A stretch of 64,000 nucleotides of DNA, taken from Gammaproteobacteria bacterium. GTDB taxonomy: Bacteria > Pseudomonadota > Gammaproteobacteria > Pseudomonadales > Porticoccaceae. Where the stretch lies: positions 277,501 through 341,500 of the forward strand of contig JADJET010000001.1 in the NCBI GenBank assembly GCA_016708925.1. Reading direction: 5' to 3'. The notes beneath the pieces were generated by a model. The model searched no databases. It saw only the letters and a list, made by a program, of their open reading frames with translations, and was not told where the DNA came from. This document shows, piece by piece, positions 18,301 through 26,949 of this stretch (position 1 is its first letter; each line of letters opens with the position of its first letter). The translations under genes and the position numbers were made by a program.

Positions 18301-19516
18301 CCGTTACCTTGCCCACAGATCGCGCCAGGAGCGCGTTGCGGCTGCCGAATGCGTCGTGCGCGACGCAGGCATCGTGCCGATTGACCATCGCGCATTCGCG
18401 GACGCGATCCAGATGGTAGTGGAGGGACGGGCAAGCGAGCTGGCTCGCGATCGCAACGCCATCTGCTATCGCGTCAACCTTGCCAGAGGTGATGGTTCGT
18501 CAGGACCCGCGATCGTGAAGGTTCCCCGCATGGGAGAACAGCGGACCAACCCCGAAACAACGTTCGCCCAGGAGGCCGAAATCCTCGCCCTGTTACCCGC
18601 TGCGGGCATTCCGGGAGCACCCACCTTGCTGGGGCGCGTAGCCAGTGGCGACAGACACTTCCTGTTCCTGAACGAGATGCCGGGCACGCACCCTGATCCA
18701 CGGACCAATCCGCTCGATGGACGCCAACTGCGCACGCTGCTTGACCATCTCCACGTCATGGATATGCGCGGCCTGATGCACTACGACCTGAAGCTCGCGA
18801 ATATCCTGACCCAGGGCGCGGAGGTGAATTTCGTCGACTTCGAGTTTGCCAGGTTCCGCAGCCACCGCAATGCCTATGCTCCGGAGACCGCGGCATTCTG
18901 CGCCGACTTCAATGTGTCCATTAACGCGTTTTTCCCCGCGCGTTCAAACGTCGCGAATTTTGAATTTCGCGCACTGCACCATTACCTGGACCACAGCCTG
19001 GACCACGGCGGCGGCGGGCCGTCGCAGGCGGAGCATCTGCTCTTCGACTGGTTGCACTGCAAATCCGGTTATCACCAGAAAATGGCGGCTTTTCTGGCGG
19101 ATCTGCGCGAAACATCCATTGCAGACATCGCCGTCACGAGCGGCATTCCGATCGCGCGGGCGCATGGATTACTGGGCGCGGCGGCAGAACAGGAGGCCCT
19201 GCTCGCAAGCATGTTTGCGCAACCCGATGCGACAGTGGCCCGGGTGGAACGACTGCTGATGGCATACCGTTGCGCCGTTTTCGACCGACACACAACCGAC
19301 GTCGAACAGTTGCGGCGCACGCTACGGGAGTTGATCCGCTCCCACAGCAAGTGGACTGAAACACGCTTCCACGCATACGGACAGGCAGTCGCCAGGGTAC
19401 TGGAACTCGTCACGTGCAGCGTCGCGTCTCCGGCTCGAAGCAGGCTGCCTGCAAGCCCTGGCCGTGCGCATGGCGACCGCGTCGCGGGTGGAAGCGCGGG
19501 ATCCGCACCTATTTGA
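18293..19516 (+). CDS. Kinase-fold phosphotransferase of the three-gene cassette
   Basis: This 407-aa protein has a protein-kinase/aminoglycoside-phosphotransferase fold: ATP-binding Lys76 in AIVKVPR, partner Glu94 in FAQEAEIL, catalytic loop MHYDLKLANIL (Asp165, Asn170), and a metal-binding DFE (Asp182) in place of DFG. The C-terminal half is helical and unrecognised, and the last 35 residues are Ala/Ser/Arg/Gly-rich and may be unstructured. It overlaps the nucleotidyltransferase by 8 bases (ATGCCTGA), indicating coupling. By analogy with LicA-LicC it could phosphorylate the alcohol that the partner activates; a protein target is possible. Its 3' end overlaps the convergent SPFH gene by 8 bases. 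Confidence 0.75.
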   Translation: MPDRYLAHRSRQERVAAAECVVRDAGIVPIDHRAFADAIQMVVEGRASELARDRNAICYRVNLARGDGSSGPAIVKVPRMGEQRTNPETTFAQEAEILALLPAAGIPGAPTLLGRVASGDRHFLFLNEMPGTHPDPRTNPLDGRQLRTLLDHLHVMDMRGLMHYDLKLANILTQGAEVNFVDFEFARFRSHRNAYAPETAAFCADFNVSINAFFPARSNVANFEFRALHHYLDHSLDHGGGGPSQAEHLLFDWLHCKSGYHQKMAAFLADLRETSIADIAVTSGIPIARAHGLLGAAAEQEALLASMFAQPDATVARVERLLMAYRCAVFDRHTTDVEQLRRTLRELIRSHSKWTETRFHAYGQAVARVLELVTCSVASPARSRLPASPGRAHGDRVAGGSAGSAPI

Positions 19517-20359
19517 AACTACCCAGCAGGCTCTTGACCGACGCCGGCAGGTCGCCCGGGATCATCACCAGCTTGCTGTTTTGCGACGTCGCCATCTGTT
19601 GCAACGCCGTGACGTAGCGTTCGCCGAGCAGGTAGAGCACCGGCAGTTCCTTGTCGCCCACCGCCTCATTGACCAGCCGCAGCGCCGACTTGTGCCCTCG
19701 GCCAGCACCACCGTGGCTTCGGCGTCGCGGCGCGAGGCTTCGAGCCGCCCTTCTGCTTCCAGAATCGCCGCGTGCTTCTCACCATCGGCGCGGGTTACGG
19801 TAGCGCGGCGATGACGCTCGGCGGAAGCCTGCGCCTCCATCGCCTGCTGCATGGTGTCCGAGGGTTTGATGTCCTGGATCTCGACGTTTTTCAGGGTGAT
19901 GCCCCAATCCGCGATATCGTCGGAAATGCCGGCCTTGAGCTTGGCCTTGATCTGGTCGCGCGACGACAGGGCGTCGTCGAGCGCCATCTCGCCGATGATG
20001 GCGCGCAGCGAGGTCTGCACCAGATTGCGGATGGCGATCTCGTAATCCTCCACCCCGTAGACCGCTTTTTCGGGCGAGAGAATGTTGATGTAGGCCACGG
20101 CATTGGCAATGATCACGGCGTTGTCGCGGGTGATGACTTCCTGCGAGGGAATGTCGAGCACGATGTCCTTGGTGGTCACCTTGTAGGCCACCGTGTCGAT
20201 GTAGGGAATGATGAATTGCAGGCCGGGTGAGAGCGTACTGTTGTATTTGCCGAGCCGCTGCACCACCCATTTGCTGCCCTGGGGCACCTGCCGCACGCCC
20301 TTGAAGAAGGTGACGGCGATGCCGACCAGCAGGGCACCCATGATCCAGATACTTTCCAT
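19509..20359 (-). pseudogene. SPFH/stomatin-family membrane protein, frameshifted
   Basis: The protein starts with one membrane helix (IWIMGALLVGIAVTFF), followed by an SPFH/band-7 domain (VPQGSKWVVQRLGKY, then DIPSQEVITRDNA) and an Ala/Glu/Arg-rich coiled coil. After VVLAEG near 19695 the frame breaks. One missing base (GGCACAAG where GGCCACAAG is expected) puts the rest in another frame, which reads HKSALRLVNEAVGDKELP and continues to TAG at 19511-19509. Repaired length is 283 aa. Without repair a 264-aa protein with an unrelated tail would be made. It follows nfeD, its usual partner in membrane quality control. A good AAGGAG precedes the start. Sequencing error is a real possibility. Confidence 0.8.
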
Positions 20360-20430
20360 GACGAGACTCCTTTTGCAGCAGTGGAAATTTCAGTTGTGGA
20401 AAACGCTGTGCCGGCCGGCCGCCGTTGCGC

Positions 20431-20886
20431 TCAGCGCGCCTTGGCGACGATCAGGGTATTGCCGGAAAATTCCCGGATCTGGATGCGATCCCCGAGCGCA
20501 ACCGGTTCCTCGCAGATGAACTCCCATTCATCGCTGCCAAGTACCGGGACGCTGAACCGCGCCATGCCGCGACCGCCATCCACCGGAACCTTGATCACCT
20601 GTCCGGATTCGCCGATCAACGCCTCGCGGGCAACGCCGGCCGTGGTTTTGTCGAGCATGCGTGGCTTGACATACCGAAACCAGACAACAGCCATCGCGCT
20701 CGAGGCAAGCAGCCAGATCAGCAACTGTCCAGCAAAGGGCAGTGCCGGGAACAGCCACTGACACAGCCCCACCACCACCGCACCGATGCCGAACCAGAGC
20801 ACCACGAAGCTGGCCAGGAAAATCTCCAGCACCATCAGGGCAACGCCAAATACCAGCCAGTGCCAGTAGAGCATCTGCGACAACAT
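20431..20886 (-). CDS. NfeD-family membrane protein
   Basis: This 151-aa protein has three or four N-terminal hydrophobic helices (LVFGVALMVLEIFLASFVVL and others) followed by a C-terminal soluble OB-fold, the short NfeD1b form. The last part (DEWEFICEEPVALGDRIQI) matches the NfeD OB domain. It pairs with the SPFH gene 71 bp downstream; such pairs organise membrane microdomains and assist membrane proteases. GGAGAG lies 8 bases before the ATG. Confidence 0.9.
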   Translation of the reverse strand: MLSQMLYWHWLVFGVALMVLEIFLASFVVLWFGIGAVVVGLCQWLFPALPFAGQLLIWLLASSAMAVVWFRYVKPRMLDKTTAGVAREALIGESGQVIKVPVDGGRGMARFSVPVLGSDEWEFICEEPVALGDRIQIREFSGNTLIVAKAR

Positions 20887-20909
20887 GACAAACTCTCCAG
20901 GTGAAATCG

Positions 20910-22652
20910 CTATTTCAACGTCATCTGCTGACGCATTTCCATGCCGCGCTCGGTGACGATGACGTCGGTTGACACCTGATCGATACCCGCCGACAGATTG
21001 TTCAACGCCGTTCGCATCGGCACCATCGCCTTCTCCATATCGGGACCGGGCGCACTACCGGGGTGAGCGGCGGCCTCCACCTGGCGCGCCGCAGCGCTCA
21101 GCGACCGTGTCATTGCCTCCAGCTTGCTCATCATCAGACTGTAAATGGTGCCATCGTAGCCGATATGCATCAGCGGCGGCGGTGCGGAGGCTTTAGCCGT
21201 CAGGTGTTCCACTACCGACTGCTTCGCATCGGCGCCGATCGCGATGCCGATCCCTCCCTCGCGCACAGCGATAAACGCCGCGCGCGAAGCTGCCGGCAAG
21301 GCACCACCGGCGAGCGGCCCGAGGTCGATGGGCTGCGGCTCCGCGGCGGGACTCAAATCCAGTCCGGCAAGCTGGGGCACGAAACCCTGCGCCATGCCGA
21401 TCAAACCGGCGGGATTGGGCGAGGCAATCACCAGCGTGGCGGCGACCGCTTCGGGTTTTTCCCCGACCCACTTCAGGTCGGTGAGCGCGATGCGCGCGCC
21501 GCTGAACCAGCCGGCGGCCATGTAGAACCCGGCCAGTTGCTGGCCGAGGGCGCCGGAGCCTGTGTTCAGCGCCGCGAACCATTCGCACTGGTAGGGCGTG
21601 GTGTTGATCGCCGTCGCGCGCGCCTGAAGGAATTCCGCCAGTTTGTCGAGCTTGGCACCAAAACCGAAATCGATGCCCTTGCCAGCCCCGGCGCCGCCCA
21701 GACCCGGCACCGGCGCGGGAACGGGCAGCAGACCCTGGAGCAGATCCGGGCGCAGTTCGACGATGGAGGTCATCGCCATGGCCTTCGCTTCAAGTTTGTC
21801 ATAACCACCGACGACACGCGGCACGGCGTCGGCAAAACCGGCCAGTTCGCGGCGACAGGCCGGCGACAGTGTTTTTCCCCGTGCAGCCAGCAGGCTGGCG
21901 AACCCGGCGTCCCTGCCCTCCCCGGCCAGCAGAGCGCCGGCGAGGCGTTTGTTGTCGAACAGGAAGGTGCCGTGCGGCCCGAAGCCGTAGTCGCGGTTGA
22001 GCTGGGCCAGTTCGCCGCTGTCGAGCAGGCTGTGTGCCGGGCGCTTCAGGCCGAGCTGTTCGGCGAGCGGCGGTCCCTTGGCGCCGGCGTCGAGCGTCGC
22101 CACCAGATGTTGGTCCAGAATGGCGATCACCAGCGCCGGCATGCCGGCATGCAGGTCCACGCGCCAGTACTTGTGGCCATCGATCTCCGCCACCGGCAAC
22201 GGGCCACCGCGCTGTTTTTCGAGATCGGCAATGAACGCGCGGAAAGCGTCGGGATCGGCCAGTTCGATACGCAGCACCGGCAGCAGGTTCACGCCGTAGA
22301 CAGCGGCCAGGGCATCGCGGCGAATGCCCATTTTCTCTATCCCCTCGATGCTCAAGCGGCCTTCGGCCAGCGTCATCATGGCGAGCAGTTTTTCCGCGGC
22401 CGCGTCCGGATGCGCGGCGAGCTCCGCGCGCAGGGCCGTCACGCTTTCGGCGAGCGCGGCGTTCAACGGCTTGAGCAGGTCGAACCAGGCTTTGGAAACG
22501 GCATCCGGTAACGGCTTCAGATCGGCGAAGAAGTAAGCGGTGTCGGCGGGCACAAAGGCGAGCGGCGTGTCCTTGTCCTTGCGGCCACAGCTCGTTGTGG
22601 TCAACGCCGCCGCCAAAATCAGCGACAACAGAATGCTTCGGGAAACTTGCAT
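20910..22652 (-). CDS. Large unknown lipoprotein
   Basis: I do not recognise a functional domain. The 580-aa protein begins with a signal sequence (SILLSLILAAALTTTSC) ending in a cysteine, consistent with a lipoprotein although the lipobox is not canonical. The mature part is Ala/Leu-rich with repeated phrases such as PADTAYFFADLKPLP and later segments resembling DUF3352-like periplasmic proteins; I cannot confirm that match. I chose ATG 22652 because AAGGA precedes it and it starts the signal peptide. It lies upstream of nfeD-SPFH with a 23-bp gap, suggesting co-expression and an envelope role. Confidence 0.7.
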   Translation of the reverse strand: MQVSRSILLSLILAAALTTTSCGRKDKDTPLAFVPADTAYFFADLKPLPDAVSKAWFDLLKPLNAALAESVTALRAELAAHPDAAAEKLLAMMTLAEGRLSIEGIEKMGIRRDALAAVYGVNLLPVLRIELADPDAFRAFIADLEKQRGGPLPVAEIDGHKYWRVDLHAGMPALVIAILDQHLVATLDAGAKGPPLAEQLGLKRPAHSLLDSGELAQLNRDYGFGPHGTFLFDNKRLAGALLAGEGRDAGFASLLAARGKTLSPACRRELAGFADAVPRVVGGYDKLEAKAMAMTSIVELRPDLLQGLLPVPAPVPGLGGAGAGKGIDFGFGAKLDKLAEFLQARATAINTTPYQCEWFAALNTGSGALGQQLAGFYMAAGWFSGARIALTDLKWVGEKPEAVAATLVIASPNPAGLIGMAQGFVPQLAGLDLSPAAEPQPIDLGPLAGGALPAASRAAFIAVREGGIGIAIGADAKQSVVEHLTAKASAPPPLMHIGYDGTIYSLMMSKLEAMTRSLSAAARQVEAAAHPGSAPGPDMEKAMVPMRTALNNLSAGIDQVSTDVIVTERGMEMRQQMTLK

Positions 22653-22806
22653 GGTGCGATTCCTTGTGTTCGGCGTACATCCACATATCGCGCGGGACAA
22701 CCCGGACCAGCGCGACATCCACCCGGCGCCCGCCGTGACACAGGCGCCGCTGGCCGGGAATCCTATCACCGTCCGGGCATGACAACTGTGCGCAAAAGCC
22801 AGCTCG

Positions 22807-23823
22807 TTACAGAAATTTCGGCAGCACCTGCTCGGTCAGCAGCATGAAGGAGGTGTGGCTCACCGGCGCGCACAGCAGATAATCGAGTCCGATGTCGTCT
22901 TGCAGTGCGCGGATTTGGTCGACCACCTGCGCGGGCGTGCCGTGGATCATCACCTCGCGAACGTAACGCTCCACGGCTGCGGCGTCCCCAGTGGCGACAT
23001 CTTCTGATGACGATAACAGGCCCGCACTGATCGCCTTGCCGGCATTGTCCTTGTTGGCGTAGGCACTCACCGTCCAGGCGGCACCCTGTGCGGCCACCCG
23101 CCGGGCTTCGACCGCGGTTTCCGCCACCGCGATCAGGCGCGCCATGGGCAGATCGCGTCCCGCGAACGCATGCCCGTGCCGTGCCAGCTCGCGTTGATAG
23201 AGTTCGCGCTTGAGGCCGAGGTCGCCCAGGCTGCAATGGGGATCGAGCATGATGGAGTAGCCGCGACTCGCGGCCCACGCGATGGCCGGCGGCGACGAAG
23301 CCGCCACCCACAGCGGCGGATGCGGTTGCTGGTGCGGTTTGGGCAGCACCTCCACGTCGCTGAATTGCCAGTGCGGGCCGGACCAGTGCAGGCGCGCGTC
23401 GCGCCAGGCGGCGACCACGATGTCCACCGCCTCCCGAAAGCGCTCCTGACTTTCCTCCGCCGGCACGCCGAAAGCGCGGAATTCACCCGGATCGAAACCG
23501 CGTCCAGCGCCCCAGTTGACGCGCCCGCCGCTCAACACATCGAGCAGCGCGACTTCCTCGGCCAGCCGCAGCGGGTGGTAGAGCGCGGCCAGGGACACGC
23601 CGGTGCCGATGCGCAAATTGCGGGTGCGATCCGCCACGTGCATGGCCATCAGGTGAATCGAGGGGCAGACGCTGTAGGTGGTGAAATGGTGCTCGGCGAG
23701 CCAGACGCAGTCGTAGCCGCTACGGTCCATGATGTCGATGCGTTCGAGCGCGCGCTGATACACGGTGGCGAGCGGAATGCGCCGGCCCGGCCAACTGAAG
23801 AATTGCAGGACACCGAATTTCAT
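22807..23823 (-). CDS. LLM-class flavin-dependent oxidoreductase
   Basis: This 338-aa bacterial-luciferase-like protein (TIM barrel) probably uses FMNH2 or a related reduced flavin for monooxygenation. Typical segments are SGYDCVWLAEHHFTTYSVCPS, IGTGVSLAALYHPLRLAEEV and VNWGAGRGFDPGEF. The substrate is not evident. It stands between the lipoprotein gene and purK on the same strand with gaps of 154 and 58 bp, so it may have its own promoter. Confidence 0.88.
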   Translation of the reverse strand: MKFGVLQFFSWPGRRIPLATVYQRALERIDIMDRSGYDCVWLAEHHFTTYSVCPSIHLMAMHVADRTRNLRIGTGVSLAALYHPLRLAEEVALLDVLSGGRVNWGAGRGFDPGEFRAFGVPAEESQERFREAVDIVVAAWRDARLHWSGPHWQFSDVEVLPKPHQQPHPPLWVAASSPPAIAWAASRGYSIMLDPHCSLGDLGLKRELYQRELARHGHAFAGRDLPMARLIAVAETAVEARRVAAQGAAWTVSAYANKDNAGKAISAGLLSSSEDVATGDAAAVERYVREVMIHGTPAQVVDQIRALQDDIGLDYLLCAPVSHTSFMLLTEQVLPKFL

Positions 23824-23881
23824 CGCGCAGAGACTCCCGCCGCTTGGTCCGTGTGAATGACGCCGCCGAATCCCGCGGCGG

Positions 23882-24949
23882 TCACAGCGCCAGCAATTCC
23901 AGCGGCAGCGCCAGCCCCTGCTCCGGGCAGGCGATGGTGATATGGCCCACCTTGCGCCCGGGTCGCGGTTCCTTGCCGTAATCGTGCAGGTGCGCGCCGG
24001 AGATGGCCAGCACCCGCGCCGCGTCTGGCATCGCGCCGATCAGGTTCAGCATGGCATGGGCGCCGCGCGCGCGGGTGCTGCCCAAGGGTAATCCGAGAAT
24101 GGCACGTAGATGGTTTTCAAACTGGCTGGTCTCGGCGCCCTCGATGGTCCAGTGGCCGGAGTTGTGCACGCGGGGCGCGAATTCGTTGGCGAGCAGTTCG
24201 GTGCCCACCTGAAAGAATTCCACCGCGAGCACACCGACATAGTCGAGCGCGTCCAGCAACCGGTGGGTCTGTGCCTCGGCCACCGCCTGCAGGGCATCGC
24301 CGGGCCGGCACACCGTGGTGTGGAGCATGCCGTCGCGATGGGTGTTCTCGGACAGGGGATAACAGGCGACGGCGCCATCGCGGCCGCGGACGGCGATCAA
24401 GGACACCTCGCGGTCGAAGGGAACCAGTTTTTCCAGCAACGCGAGCTGGTCGCCCAGGGCGCGACCGGCGGCGGCGACGTCCTCGGGACCACGCAGCAGC
24501 CACTGGCCCTTGCCGTCGTAGCCCTGGGTGCGGGTTTTCAGCACCGCCGGCAGCCCGAGTTCGGCCACCGCGCGCGGCAGTGCGGCGGCCCCGGCGACGG
24601 CAACGAAGTCCGCGGTGGCCATGCCCAGCTCGTGGAACAGCGCCTTTTCGTGCAGACGGTCCTGCGCCACGCCCAGGGCGCGCGCGCCCGGATACACCGG
24701 CACCCGACCCGCCAGAAATTCGAGGCTGCGCGCCGGGACGTTCTCGAAATCGAAGGTGACCACGTCCGTCTGCTCGGCGAGCTGGAGCAGGGCACGCTCG
24801 CAATCGTAGGGCGCGGTGATGAGTTCCCCCAGCGGCCCGGCACAGGCATCGGGGGCCGGATCGAGAAACACAAAGCGGTGCGCCCAGGGATGCCCGGCCA
24901 TGGCCAGCATGCGCGCCAACTGGCCGCCGCCAATGACGCCGATGATCAC
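23882..24949 (-). CDS. purK: 5-(Carboxyamino)imidazole ribonucleotide synthase
   Basis: This 355-aa ATP-grasp enzyme converts AIR plus bicarbonate to N5-CAIR in purine synthesis. The N-terminal GVIGGGQLARMLAMAG is the classic PurK start. LKTRTQGYDGKGQW is the ATP-grasp loop, and NEFAPRVHNSGHWTIEG lies in the active site. It overlaps purE by 4 bases. Confidence 0.97.
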   Translation of the reverse strand: MIIGVIGGGQLARMLAMAGHPWAHRFVFLDPAPDACAGPLGELITAPYDCERALLQLAEQTDVVTFDFENVPARSLEFLAGRVPVYPGARALGVAQDRLHEKALFHELGMATADFVAVAGAAALPRAVAELGLPAVLKTRTQGYDGKGQWLLRGPEDVAAAGRALGDQLALLEKLVPFDREVSLIAVRGRDGAVACYPLSENTHRDGMLHTTVCRPGDALQAVAEAQTHRLLDALDYVGVLAVEFFQVGTELLANEFAPRVHNSGHWTIEGAETSQFENHLRAILGLPLGSTRARGAHAMLNLIGAMPDAARVLAISGAHLHDYGKEPRPGRKVGHITIACPEQGLALPLELLAL

Positions 24950-25464
24950 GGCTGGGCGACTCGCGGGTCCGGACTCGCCAGCACGCGCGCGGTCTGCGCG
25001 GCGCGATACGCCGCCAGTACCTTGCGAATGCGGGGATATTTATTGGCCAGCATGGCTGCCGCCAACAGGGCGGCGTTGACGGCGCCGGCGCGGCCGATGG
25101 CCAGCGTCCCCACGGGGATACCGGCGGGCATCTGCACGATGGAAAGCAGGGAATCGACCCCGTTCAGCACCCGCGACTGTACCGGCACGCCGAGCACCGG
25201 CAGCGCCGTCTTGGCGGCCGCCATGCCCGGCAGATGGGCGGCGCCGCCGGCGCCGGCGATGATGACTTCGAGCCCGCGCTCCTGCGCCGCCACGGCGTAT
25301 TCAAACAGCCTGTCCGGCGTGCGGTGCGCCGAGATGACTTCCACTTCGTGGGGGATACCCAGCTCTTCCAAAGTCGCGGCGGTGTGACTGAGGGTGTCCC
25401 AGTCCGACTGGGAGCCCATGATCACGCCGACCAGGGGCTGCATGGCCTTGTGCCTGGCAGTCAC
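24946..25464 (-). CDS. purE: N5-CAIR mutase, class I PurE
   Basis: This 172-aa enzyme moves the carboxylate of N5-CAIR to give CAIR, the step after PurK. GVIMGSQSDWDTL and ISAHRTPDRLFEYA with the catalytic histidine are intact, as is GAGGAAHLPGM. The start may be ATG 25464 or ATG 25443; the second begins with the family-typical MQPLVGVIMGS. The purE-purK order and 4-base overlap indicate one operon. Confidence 0.96.
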   Translation of the reverse strand: MTARHKAMQPLVGVIMGSQSDWDTLSHTAATLEELGIPHEVEVISAHRTPDRLFEYAVAAQERGLEVIIAGAGGAAHLPGMAAAKTALPVLGVPVQSRVLNGVDSLLSIVQMPAGIPVGTLAIGRAGAVNAALLAAAMLANKYPRIRKVLAAYRAAQTARVLASPDPRVAQP

Positions 25465-25643
25465 CAGTGCGACCCCGCGCGGGCAAAAGGGTTTGCAGCA
25501 ATCAGAGCGGGCACTGGCGCCGGCAGATGGTACATGGGACGGTCCGTTCGGGGCCGGAGATCCGGCACAGGGTGAGCTGGGAATTTCACGCCCCAGGCGC
25601 GGGGAATGCCGGATCTGCCTGGGGCCATGGGGTCCGGGGCGGA

Positions 25644-25672
25644 ATTCTACCCTGCCCGACTGTTCAAGTCAG
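25644..25672 (-). promoter_or_regulatory. Candidate purE promoter
   Basis: On the minus strand CTGACT (25667-25672) and TAGAAT (25644-25649) are 17 bp apart, 4/6 and 5/6 matches to sigma-70 consensus. It would give a leader of roughly 170-190 nt before purE. No convincing PurR operator was found nearby. Confidence 0.35.
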
Positions 25673-25715
25673 GACTCCGCCTGGCGTGCGATTTTCCGGC
25701 TCGAAAACGCCCGTC

Positions 25716-25722
25716 CTATACT
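25716..25722 (+). promoter_or_regulatory. Candidate sigma-S-type -10 element of cfa
   Basis: CTATACT is an exact match to the extended -10 preferred by RpoS, 30 bases before the cfa ATG, with no good -35. E. coli cfa also has an RpoS-dependent promoter, which makes the match meaningful. RpoS itself is not in the window. Confidence 0.4.
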
Positions 25723-25752
25723 CGATACATACGCGCCGCCAGGAAGTCCACA

Positions 25753-26889
25753 ATGGCCCGAACACGCGCTGAACGGCTGGTACGCACACTGCTCGAAAGC
25801 GCCGGCGTCGCGGTCGATGGCCCCGCGCGCCACGATATCCAGGTCCACAATCCGGCGCTCTATCCGCGCATCGTCCGGCACGGCTCCCTGGGCCTCGGCG
25901 AAGCCTACATGGACGGCTAGTGGGACGCCGATGCGGTGAACCAAACCATCGCCCGCATCCTGGCGGAGCGTGCGCAGCAGCAACTGTCGCTGGGTCCGAG
26001 GGAGCGCGCCCACACCACCATCGCGTATCTCTGGAACCTGCAAGGCCGGATACGGGCACGCCATGCCGTCGCCGCCCATTACGACACCGGCAATGAGCTG
26101 TTCCGTCGCATGCTGGACCCGCTGATGAACTATTCCTGCGCCTACTGGGCGAACGCGGAGGATCTGGCGCAGGCGCAACGCAACAAGCTCGATCTCATCT
26201 GCCGCAAGCTGGAACTTCGCCCGGGCCTGAAAGTCGTGGATATCGGCTGCGGCTGGGGCGGTTTCAGCCGCTACGCGGCCGAGCACTGCGGCGTCGAGGT
26301 CACTGGCATTACCCTGTCTCGGGAACAGGCCAACTACGCTCGCGACCTGTGCCGGGGATTGCCGGTCACGATCGCGCTGCGCGACTATCGGGATCTGGGC
26401 AAACACGCTTGCGATGTGCCCGTGGATCGCATCGTATCCATCGGCATGTTCGAGCATGTGGGCGTCCGCAACTACCCCACCTTCATGCGCATCGCCGCGC
26501 GCTGCCTGCAACCGGACGGCCTCATGCTGCTGCACACCATCGGCAGCCTGGAAAGCAGCCGCGGCAACGATCCATGGCTCGACAAATACATTTTCCCGGA
26601 CGGCCAGCTACCGTCGGCAGCCCAACTCGGCCGCGCCAGCGAAGGACTGCTGGTCATCGAGGACTGGCACAATTTCGGCCCGGATTACGATCCCACCCTG
26701 ATGGCCTGGAAGCAAAATTTCGAGCAGGCCTGGCCGGAACTCGCACCCAAGTACGGTCAGCGCTTCTACCGCATGTGGCGCTATTACCTGATGCTGTGCG
26801 CTGGCGCTTTCCGCGCGCGCCACATGCAGTTGTGGCAACTGGTGTTCTCACGCCCGCACCGGACCGGCATCTACCGCTCGGTGCGCTGA
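25753..26889 (+). pseudogene. cfa: Cyclopropane-fatty-acyl-phospholipid synthase, interrupted by an amber codon
   Basis: The frame encodes a CFA synthase of about 378 codons, which methylates unsaturated phospholipid chains using S-adenosylmethionine. Codon 56 is TAG (25918-25920) within the conserved segment GEAYMDG-stop-WD, where the family has GWWD; TGG to TAG explains it by one transition. The rest is intact: SAM motif VVDIGCGWGGFSRYAA, then EHVGVRNYP and YRMWRYYLMLCAG. AGGAAG lies 7 bases before the ATG. A product starting after the stop would lack the N-terminal domain. The gene is nonfunctional unless the stop is read through or is a sequence error. Confidence 0.88.
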
Positions 26890-26949
26890 CACAGAAACTT
26901 CACACGGGCGCGATAAACTGATGTCCCGGCATCACGACTTGCACGGCCC

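Noticed and set aside
25486..25502. PurR-like operator before purE
   Set aside because: GCAAA and TTTGC half-sites occur, but with the wrong spacing for a PurR palindrome.
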